Assembly (NCBI GenBank): GCA_001784535.1
Contig: MFRJ01000034.1
Span: 3,258 to 10,982, forward strand
Direction: 5' to 3'
Source of the DNA: Candidatus Melainabacteria bacterium GWA2_34_9
GTDB taxonomy: Bacteria > Cyanobacteriota > Vampirovibrionia > Gastranaerophilales > UBA9971
DNA length: 7,725 nt
Shown here: positions 1 through 5,746 of the stretch, piece after piece
Layout: the number at the start of each line of letters is the position of its first letter
Numbering within the stretch: the stretch's first letter is position 1
Made by a program: the position numbers and the translations under genes
The notes under the pieces: generated by a model
The model's database searches: none
What the model was told of the DNA's origin: nothing
The model's input: only the letters and a program-made list of their open reading frames with translations

Positions 1-1
1 A

Positions 2-1843
2 TTTAATTTTTGGGCACCAGACTCAAAAACAGTAGACTTATGTGTAAAAAACCCTAATGTTCACCTGAGTTTTGAAATTCCGATGAAACCCCTAAAAGGC
101 GGATTGTTCGCAGAGGCTACAGGGCGGGCTTTGCCTGCCCGTAATGCCGTTTATGGCGAGCAACCTAGCAACGGCTGGTTTCAATTAATTACAGATCATG
201 TAAAAGCAGGCGCAAAATACCAGTTTCGGCTTGCTGACGGATTAGCGGTTCCTGATCCTGCTTCCCGATATCAATCAGACGATGTTCATGCCCCCAGCAT
301 TGTAATAAACCCCGATGAATTTAACTGGGGTGATGACTATAACTGGAAGGGACTTCCATGGAATGAAGCTGTGATTTATGAAATTCATACGGGAACTTTC
401 ACAAAAGAAGGCACTTTTAATGCACTTAGTGAAAAACTTGATTATCTTGCAGCATTAGGAGTTACAGCTATTCAACTTATGCCTGTAGCAGATTTTCCCG
501 GCAAAAGAAATTGGGGCTATGACGGAGTTTTGCCATTCGCTCCTGATAACACATACGGAACTCCCGATGACCTGAAAAATCTAATAAAAACCGCTCATTC
601 TTACGGTTTAATGGTTTTTCTGGATGTTGTTTATAACCACTTTGGACCGGAAGGAAATTATTTACATGTTTATGCAAAGTCAAAATTCTTTAACTCCAAA
701 GAAAAAACACCATGGGGCGACTCTGTAAACTTTGAAAACAGAAACGTGCGGGATTTTTTCATTCAAAATGCCCTTTATTGGTTAGAAGAATATCATTTTG
801 ACGGATTAAGATTTGATGCGGTTCATACAATAAAAGATAATTCCAAAACCCATATATTAAAGGAAATTGAACATACCGTAAAAGAGCGTATCAAAGACAA
901 GCAGGTTCATTTAATCCTTGAAAATGATAATAATGAAGCAGAACACTTAAAATCTTACACGGCACAATGGAATGACGATTTTCACCATGCAATGCATGTT
1001 CTTTTGACAGGTGAAAAATCCGGATACTATGAAGATTTTTCAGACGAAAAAACTCCATATAAGCCTGTTTATTATCTTGCAAGAAGTTTAGCCGAAGGTT
1101 TTGCCTATCAGGGAGAAGAATCAACCTACAGAGGAGGAATTTCTCGCGGCGAAAACAGTAAAAATCTTTTAACTACAAGCTTTATAAACTTTCTTCAAAA
1201 TCATGACCAGATAGGAAATAGATTTTTAGCTAAAAGAATAAATAAACTTACATCACCAGAAGCACTTAAAGCAGCTGAATGCATTTATCTTCTTTCTCCG
1301 ACGATTCCTATGATGTTTATGGGAGAAGAATTTGGCTGCGAACAGCCATTTCATTTCTTCTGCAACTTTGAAGAAAACCTTGCAAAATCCGTAAAACAAG
1401 GAAGGCTGAAAGAATTTTCAAAATTTTCAGACTCCTTTAATACAAACATTTTAACAAAAATTCCTGATGCGACTTCGGAAGAAATATTTATGGAATCTAA
1501 AATTGACTGGAACAAACCGGTAGCAGACAAAAATCTGGAAACTTTTGATTTTTACAGAAAAATGCTTGAAATCAGGAAAAAACAAATAATTCCGCTAATT
1601 CCAAAACTTCTGCATTCTTATACACACTTTGAAATAATCAATGATAACTTATTTTTTATCAAATGGAAAAGCAAAAATGGGCAAATATTAGAACTTATAG
1701 CCAATTTGTCTGACAAAGAGATCTCCTACGATAAGAAAATTTCGGATGAACTAATCGCAGAATCACAGGAAAACAGCTATCGAAAGCTAAAAGAACAAAA
1801 ACTAATAACAAATTGGGGAGTTTATTGGTTTTTAGGTGCATAA
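2..1843 (+). CDS. treZ: Malto-oligosyltrehalose trehalohydrolase (TreZ), 5'-partial
   Basis: Cytoplasmic GH13 hydrolase that cleaves malto-oligosyltrehalose to free trehalose plus a shortened maltodextrin, the second step of the TreY/TreZ route. The frame is open from base 2, before the ATG at 83, and the upstream codons read FNFWAPDSKTV, the typical start of the N-terminal E-set domain. The true start therefore lies left of the window, and probably only 10-15 residues are missing. Counting from the ATG at 83, GH13 region I is DVVYNHFG (181-188), region II GLRFDAVH with the expected nucleophile Asp245, region III LILEND with acid/base Glu280, and region IV QNHDQIGNR with Asp375, so all catalytic residues are present. 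Family-typical stretches MGEEFGCEQPFHFFCNFE and SKIDW follow. Residues about 6-29 look like a foreign insertion (see the repeat at 98-169). The stop codon directly abuts treY. Identification is secure. Confidence 0.95.
   Translation, partial: FNFWAPDSKTVDLCVKNPNVHLSFEIPMKPLKGGLFAEATGRALPARNAVYGEQPSNGWFQLITDHVKAGAKYQFRLADGLAVPDPASRYQSDDVHAPSIVINPDEFNWGDDYNWKGLPWNEAVIYEIHTGTFTKEGTFNALSEKLDYLAALGVTAIQLMPVADFPGKRNWGYDGVLPFAPDNTYGTPDDLKNLIKTAHSYGLMVFLDVVYNHFGPEGNYLHVYAKSKFFNSKEKTPWGDSVNFENRNVRDFFIQNALYWLEEYHFDGLRFDAVHTIKDNSKTHILKEIEHTVKERIKDKQVHLILENDNNEAEHLKSYTAQWNDDFHHAMHVLLTGEKSGYYEDFSDEKTPYKPVYYLARSLAEGFAYQGEESTYRGGISRGENSKNLLTTSFINFLQNHDQIGNRFLAKRINKLTSPEALKAAECIYLLSPTIPMMFMGEEFGCEQPFHFFCNFEENLAKSVKQGRLKEFSKFSDSFNTNILTKIPDATSEEIFMESKIDWNKPVADKNLETFDFYRKMLEIRKKQIIPLIPKLLHSYTHFEIINDNLFFIKWKSKNGQILELIANLSDKEISYDKKISDELIAESQENSYRKLKEQKLITNWGVYWFLGA
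98..169 (+). repeat. GC-rich palindromic element inserted in frame in treZ
   Basis: This stretch of 72 bases (44 G/C, 61%) stands out in an AT-rich gene. Bases 101-165 fold into one long imperfect hairpin. The outer arms are GGATTGTTCGC (101-111) and GCGAGCAACC (156-165), with one bulged A and one G-T pair. GGCTAC (115-120) faces GTAATGCC (141-148), and the inner arms are GGGCGGGC (122-129) and GCCTGCCC (133-140) around a TTT loop. It encodes EATGRALPARNAVYGEQP and flanking residues. Removing residues 6-29 would join PMKPLK to NGWFQLI, the usual uninterrupted strand-turn-strand of TreZ. The reading frame is kept. This resembles the in-frame palindromic elements known from Rickettsia (RPE) in behaviour, though not by established homology. 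The exact edges are uncertain by a few codons. Confidence 0.75.
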
Positions 1844-4765
1844 ATGAAAACAAAAAAACAGCAATATAAGACAAAAATTCCAATTTCTACTTATAGATTG
1901 CAATTTAACAAGCATTTTACATTCAAAGATGCTCTAAAGATTATTCCTTATCTAAAAGAAATTGGGGTTTCTCATTGCTATTCTTCCCCTATCCTGTGGG
2001 CAAAGACAGGAAGCCTTCATGGATACGACATAATTGACCACAGCAAATTAAACCCCGAAATCGGCTCACATGAAGATTTTAATGAACTTGTAGACCTGAT
2101 TAATAAAAACAAAATGGGCATAATACTTGATATTGTGCCAAATCACATGGGAATCTGCTGCAAAAATAAATGGTGGGTTGATGTTCTGGAAAACGGACAG
2201 GCTTCTCAATACGCAAATTTTTTTGATATCGACTGGAAACCCATTAAAAAAGAGCTTTCAGGTAAAATTCTTGTCCCCGTCCTTCACGATCATTACGGAA
2301 ATCTTCTTGCCAACGGGGAATTTAAATTAAATTTTTATAGGGAAAAAGGCAAATTAAAACTGCTTTATTTTGAACATGAATTCCCTATAAATCCGTCTTC
2401 TTACACGATGATAATGGAACACCGAATTAACAAGCTTGAATCAGCCTTAGGATACAATCATCAAAATTTTTTAGAATACCAAAGCATAATAACTGTGTTT
2501 AAAAACCTTCCTAAAACAGACGAAACAGGTTTTGAAAATACAAAAGAAAGAAATAGGGAAAAGGAAATTGCTTACAAAAGGCTGTCTGAACTTTGTAAAA
2601 AAAACAATTCCGTCGCAAAGTTTATTGAAGAAAATCTTTTGGATTTTCGATGTCATCCGGACGATATTCTTGCATGCCGGAGAGTGCATGAAGTTCTTGA
2701 AGACCAGGCTTACAGACTGGCATATTGGAGAGTTTCCTCCGACATAATTAATTACAGAAGGTTTTTTGACGTAAATGCTCTTATCGGGCTGCGTGCTGAA
2801 AATTCTTCGGTATTTAACGAGACGCATTCTGTAATTCTTGACTTAATAGAACAGAAAAAAATCCACGGTTTGAGAATTGACCATCCTGACGGACTTTTAG
2901 ATCCCTTGAGTTATTTCAAAAACCTTCAGACAGAAGCAGGAAAACGACTTGGAACAAACTTTGACGGGTCAGACGAAAAACATTTGTCATCTGAAAAACT
3001 TCCTTTTTATGTGGTGGCAGAAAAAATTGTTGCCCCATTTGAAAAACTTCCGCAAAACTGGGCTATTCACGGCACTATAGGATACGAATTTTTAAATAAC
3101 GTCAACAATCTCTTTTTGGATAACAAAAATTCGAAAAAATTTTCCCGAATTTACCATAGATTCATAAATAAAGAGATTGATTTCAATGAATTAGTCATAA
3201 AATGCAAAAAAACTATAATGAGAACTGCCTTAACCAGTGAATTAAGCACTCTTTCAAACCATTTAAGCCAGTTGTCGGAAAAATATTACAGCGCAAGAGA
3301 TTACACTCTTAACAGCCTCAGAGAAGCGCTTACTGAAATTATAGCGTGTTTTCCCGTATACAGAACTTATATTTCAGCAGAAGAAAAGAACAATAAAGAT
3401 ACAGATTACATTAAATGGGCTGTCGGGCTAGCTAAAAAAAGGAGTATGTCAACCGATCCGTCTATCTATGACTTTATAGAAAAAATTCTCCTTTGCGAAT
3501 TTGAAACAGACAAAGAATCTGAAATTTACAGAGAAATTTTGAATTTTACAATGAAATTTCAGCAATACACCGGTCCTTTAATGGCAAAAGGGCTTGAAGA
3601 CACAAGTTTTTACAACTATAACAGACTTATTTGCCTGAACGAAGTCGGAGGAAATCCTGCAAATTTTGGTATTTCGGTTAATGATTTTCATAATGGAAAC
3701 CTGAACAGATTAAATGCAACTCCGCATGGACTTCTTGCAACCTCCACCCATGATACAAAACTTTCTGAAGACGTCAGAGCCAGAATATGCGTTCTTTCAG
3801 AAATCCCTGATATCTGGCAGAAAAAAATCAATAAATTAAGCAAAATAAACAAATCAAAAAAAACAAAGATTGATAACTCTTTCATCCCTGACAAAAACGA
3901 CGAATACCTTTTTTATCAAGTCTTAATAGGAATATGGACAAATGAATTTTCTGATAATCAAAAGATGGGGGAACTTACCGAAAGAATTGAAAATTATATG
4001 ATTAAAGCTGTCAGGGAAGCAAAAACCCATACCAGCTGGATAAATATAAACACTCAATACGAAAATGCTTTATGCGAATTTATAAGAAGAGTTTTAAATT
4101 CTCCCGAAAATCATCCTTTCTGGAAAGAATTTTTGTCTTTTCATAAGGATGTTACATTACGAGGTTTCATTAACTCGATTTCACAAACAACACTTAAACT
4201 TACCAGTCCCGGAGTCCCTGACATTTATCAGGGGAACGAGTTATGGAAATATAATCTTGTCGATCCCGACAACAGAAATCCTGTTGATTTCAATAAAGTT
4301 CAAAAACTTTTTAAAGAAATCAAACCTTTTTTAAAAAGATCTAACGAAGATTTTTCCTTTCTTTTTCCTCTGGAATCAGGAAAATTAAAACTTTTTATAT
4401 CTTCAGTGCTTTTAAATTTCAGAAAAAAACATCCTGATTTATTCAAAAAAGGAAACTATATTCCTCTTGAAATCAAAGGGGCAAAATCAGAAAATCTTGC
4501 TGCTTTTGCAAGGAATTTTGAAAATGAAACAATTATAACAATTGTTCCACGACTTGTTTACCACATGATTTCCGAGGAAAAACCATTCCCTGTTGGAGAA
4601 GAAGTCTGGAGAGATACAAAAATAATTTTACCTGATGAATACATTAATTTAAAATTGCATGATATTTTTACCGGAAAAAGTTTTACAGACTTTAATAAAG
4701 AAATCAAAATCGGAAGCATAATAAACATGCTTCCGATTAGTGTTCTTTATTCAAATTCGATATAA
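1844..4765 (+). CDS. treY: Malto-oligosyltrehalose synthase (TreY)
   Basis: Cytoplasmic GH13 intramolecular transglucosylase that converts the terminal alpha-1,4 link of maltodextrin or glycogen chains into the alpha,alpha-1,1 link of trehalose, making the substrate of TreZ. The 973 residues start with STYRLQFNKHFTF (15-27) and CYSSPILWAKTGSLHGYD. Region I is DIVPNHMG (96-103), region II GLRIDHPDG with nucleophile Asp346, region III VVAEKI with acid/base Glu393, and region IV TSTHDTKLSEDVRARI with Asp637. TGPLMAKGLEDTSFY and SPGVPDIYQGNELW are further TreY hallmarks. The length is well above the 700-800 residues of actinobacterial and archaeal enzymes and nearer the longer forms of other bacteria. 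The ATG follows the treZ stop with no gap. AGGTG at 1834-1838, inside the treZ end, is a Shine-Dalgarno match five bases before it, so the two genes are probably translationally coupled. A minus-strand terminator hairpin is embedded in its last codons. Confidence 0.96.
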   Translation: MKTKKQQYKTKIPISTYRLQFNKHFTFKDALKIIPYLKEIGVSHCYSSPILWAKTGSLHGYDIIDHSKLNPEIGSHEDFNELVDLINKNKMGIILDIVPNHMGICCKNKWWVDVLENGQASQYANFFDIDWKPIKKELSGKILVPVLHDHYGNLLANGEFKLNFYREKGKLKLLYFEHEFPINPSSYTMIMEHRINKLESALGYNHQNFLEYQSIITVFKNLPKTDETGFENTKERNREKEIAYKRLSELCKKNNSVAKFIEENLLDFRCHPDDILACRRVHEVLEDQAYRLAYWRVSSDIINYRRFFDVNALIGLRAENSSVFNETHSVILDLIEQKKIHGLRIDHPDGLLDPLSYFKNLQTEAGKRLGTNFDGSDEKHLSSEKLPFYVVAEKIVAPFEKLPQNWAIHGTIGYEFLNNVNNLFLDNKNSKKFSRIYHRFINKEIDFNELVIKCKKTIMRTALTSELSTLSNHLSQLSEKYYSARDYTLNSLREALTEIIACFPVYRTYISAEEKNNKDTDYIKWAVGLAKKRSMSTDPSIYDFIEKILLCEFETDKESEIYREILNFTMKFQQYTGPLMAKGLEDTSFYNYNRLICLNEVGGNPANFGISVNDFHNGNLNRLNATPHGLLATSTHDTKLSEDVRARICVLSEIPDIWQKKINKLSKINKSKKTKIDNSFIPDKNDEYLFYQVLIGIWTNEFSDNQKMGELTERIENYMIKAVREAKTHTSWININTQYENALCEFIRRVLNSPENHPFWKEFLSFHKDVTLRGFINSISQTTLKLTSPGVPDIYQGNELWKYNLVDPDNRNPVDFNKVQKLFKEIKPFLKRSNEDFSFLFPLESGKLKLFISSVLLNFRKKHPDLFKKGNYIPLEIKGAKSENLAAFARNFENETIITIVPRLVYHMISEEKPFPVGEEVWRDTKIILPDEYINLKLHDIFTGKSFTDFNKEIKIGSIINMLPISVLYSNSI
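4701..4737 (-). terminator. Minus-strand Rho-independent terminator inside the treY 3' end
   Basis: ATCGGAAGCAT (4709-4719) and ATGCTTCCGAT (4727-4737) form a perfect 11-bp stem around a 7-base loop. Read on the minus strand, the stem is followed at once by TTTTGATTTCTTT, a good U-rich tail. On the plus strand the following bases (TAGTGTTCTTTATTC) give a poorer tail. The hairpin would end transcripts from the two small minus-strand genes at 4837-5295, about 100 bases past the stop of the nearer one. It overlaps treY codons for IGSIINMLPI, so it is under two constraints at once. Confidence 0.65.
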
Positions 4766-4783
4766 ATATTAGAAGCTGTCTTG

Positions 4784-4827
4784 TTAAAGCTTGCACCGCC
4801 TTGTCAAACAAGCCGTTTCAGCTTTAA
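4784..4827. repeat. Inverted repeat / structured intergenic element
   Basis: TTAAAGCT (4784-4791) and AGCTTTAA (4820-4827) are a perfect 8-bp inverted repeat. Inside it CTTGT (4800-4804) and ACAAG (4808-4812) form a second stem with a CAA loop, and a short CG/CG pairing (4797-4798 with 4814-4815) lies between them. The element sits in the 71-base gap between the convergent stops of treY and the 57-codon gene. Neither strand has a clear T-run after it, so it is not a canonical terminator. It could protect 3' ends or be a remnant of a small repeat. Confidence 0.4.
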
Positions 4828-4836
4828 CCGCAGTCC

Positions 4837-5010
4837 TTAAAAAAGAAATTCGATTTCGCGTTTTTCTCCAAGCGTATTTTTATTTTTATCTTTTATGAAT
4901 TTACCCAGAGCAGCTTTTGCAGCATTTTCCTCTGCTAAAGCTTTTGCTTCTCTGGCTTCTTTTTCTTCATGATAAAGCATTAACTCGTCAAGATATTTTT
5001 TTGCTAACAT
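4837..5010 (-). CDS. Small charged hypothetical protein, 57 aa (upstream-motif cassette, copy A)
   Basis: A minus-strand frame of 57 codons, starting MLAKKYLDELMLYHEEKE and ending REIEFLF with a TAA stop. I do not recognise a family. GAGGAA (5017-5022) lies six bases before the ATG, a strong ribosome site that supports translation. Residues about 8-35 are rich in Glu, Ala and Lys (KEAREAKALAEENAAKAAL) and should form one long amphipathic helix. There is no signal peptide or membrane segment, so a cytosolic location is likely. The first 11 residues match those of the neighbouring 67-aa gene (six identities, the rest mostly conservative), and the same bipartite DNA motif lies upstream of both. 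Transcription runs toward treY and probably ends at the hairpin 4709-4737. A DNA- or protein-binding role is possible but unproven. Confidence 0.7.
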   Translation of the reverse strand: MLAKKYLDELMLYHEEKEAREAKALAEENAAKAALGKFIKDKNKNTLGEKREIEFLF

Positions 5011-5048
5011 ATTAAATTCCTCGTTTTTGAAATTAACTTATACTTAAT

Positions 5049-5079
5049 TAAAAACATTTAAGTACAAGATATTGCTATC
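5049..5079 (-). promoter_or_regulatory. Conserved bipartite upstream motif, copy A
   Basis: On the minus strand this reads GATAGCAATAT, nine variable bases, then AAATGTTTTTA. Both 11-base blocks and the spacing are identical in copy B (5344-5374). It lies 38 bases before the ATG of the 57-aa gene and just downstream of the stop of the 67-aa gene. Position and conservation suggest a promoter or activator/operator site. I see no unambiguous -35/-10 pair that coincides with both copies, so the exact role is inferred. Confidence 0.55.
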
Positions 5080-5091
5080 AAAATTTTATTA

Positions 5092-5295
5092 TTACATTAA
5101 TATTTCTATTACTTTTTTTCCAAGTTTATTATCTATAGTTTCTTTTATGTATTGTTCCAATCCATTTCTTATTTCAAGATAATCTTTTTGGGCAAAGTTT
5201 CCTTTATCTTTATAAAAATTGGATTCATAAATATTGCAACGATCATAAACATCATTGCTAGACATAATTTCGTTAAGCAAATTTTTTGACAACAT
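5092..5295 (-). CDS. Small hypothetical protein, 67 aa (upstream-motif cassette, copy B)
   Basis: A minus-strand gene of 67 codons starting MLSKNLLNEIMSSNDVYD and ending GKKVIEILM. The family is not recognised. AGAGG (5306-5310) precedes the ATG by ten bases, a plausible though slightly distant ribosome site. The protein is polar and rich in Asn, Lys, Asp and Tyr, with one Cys at residue 20, and a predicted helical C-terminal half (YLEIRNGLEQYIKETI). It has no signal peptide or transmembrane segment. Its N-terminus resembles that of the 57-aa gene downstream on the same strand, and the two starts agree at 24 of 33 bases over the first 11 codons, so they look like divergent tandem copies. The pair may be co-transcribed or driven separately from their own upstream motifs. 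Support comes from the ribosome site and the paralogous start; the function is unknown. Confidence 0.6.
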   Translation of the reverse strand: MLSKNLLNEIMSSNDVYDRCNIYESNFYKDKGNFAQKDYLEIRNGLEQYIKETIDNKLGKKVIEILM

Positions 5296-5343
5296 AAATA
5301 TCTTGCCTCTTATTTTTTACATACACACCGACTACTAATTAAA

Positions 5344-5374
5344 TAAAAACATTTGAACTCGGAATATTGCTATC
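5344..5374 (-). promoter_or_regulatory. Conserved bipartite upstream motif, copy B
   Basis: The same two blocks as copy A, GATAGCAATAT and AAATGTTTTTA on the minus strand, again with nine bases between them that share little with copy A. It lies 48 bases before the ATG of the 67-aa gene. A short inverted pair, GACTAC (5330-5335) and GTAGTC (5375-5380), brackets this copy only. It is probably a promoter or regulator site shared by the two small genes. Confidence 0.55.
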
Positions 5375-5746
5375 GTAGTCATAAAATATATACTATTCTT
5401 TACAATTTATTACGATTCTGATGAAAGTAACAAATAAACTGAACAGGCCTGTAATTACTTAAATTTCAAAAAGATTTTGTTATGTTTTCAAACTAAAACC
5501 CGATGAATTAACACTTAATTCCCCATAAAATCCCTAGAACAAGGCTTGTTAAGAAATATTAAAATAAATTATTGCCTGTTATTACATTTTGTTTCTTATC
5601 TTTTAAAAAACGATTTTGACTTTAGCTAACAAGTATTTTTTTTAGTGTCATTTATACATTTGTAGAGAATTATGAAAAAACACAAACATTTCTGTATTTT
5701 CGAGTAGTAGATAGCAAGTAATGTATATAAAAAGAGGAAAAATTTT
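5375..5746. other. Non-coding AT-rich intergenic region, 5' region of the exported protein gene
   Basis: No convincing gene is seen in these 372 bases between divergent genes. It holds two short inverted repeats, GAATTAA-CAC-TTAATTC (5505-5521) and AACAAG-G-CTTGTT (5538-5550), which could be operator-like. TTGACT (5616-5621) looks like a -35 box but has no good -10 at 16-18 bases. TATACA (5653-5658) is a possible -10 without a clear -35. A 12-codon frame including its stop (5672-5707, MKKHKHFCIFE) lies just before the next gene. AGAGGA (5733-5738) is the ribosome site of the gene at 5747. Confidence 0.6.

Noticed and set aside
83..85. ATG at 83 as the true treZ start
   Set aside because: The frame stays open to base 2 and the upstream codons encode the conserved WAPDSKTV start of the TreZ N-terminal domain. 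There is also no Shine-Dalgarno site before 83.
2471..2827. 118-codon minus-strand frame inside treY
   Set aside because: It is a shadow frame antisense to conserved TreY codons, with a Cys/Phe-rich composition typical of antisense AT-rich DNA.
5616..5621. TTGACT as the -35 box for the gene at 5747
   Set aside because: At 16-18 bases downstream there is only a run of T's, with no acceptable -10 box.
5672..5707. Short frame MKKHKHFCIFE as a leader peptide
   Set aside because: It is only 11 residues, with a weak ribosome site (TAGAGA) and no attenuator hairpin after it; a leader role is possible but not supported.
5710..5717. GATAGCAA as a third copy of the bipartite motif
   Set aside because: Only eight bases match, the second block is missing, and it lies at a different distance from the gene start.
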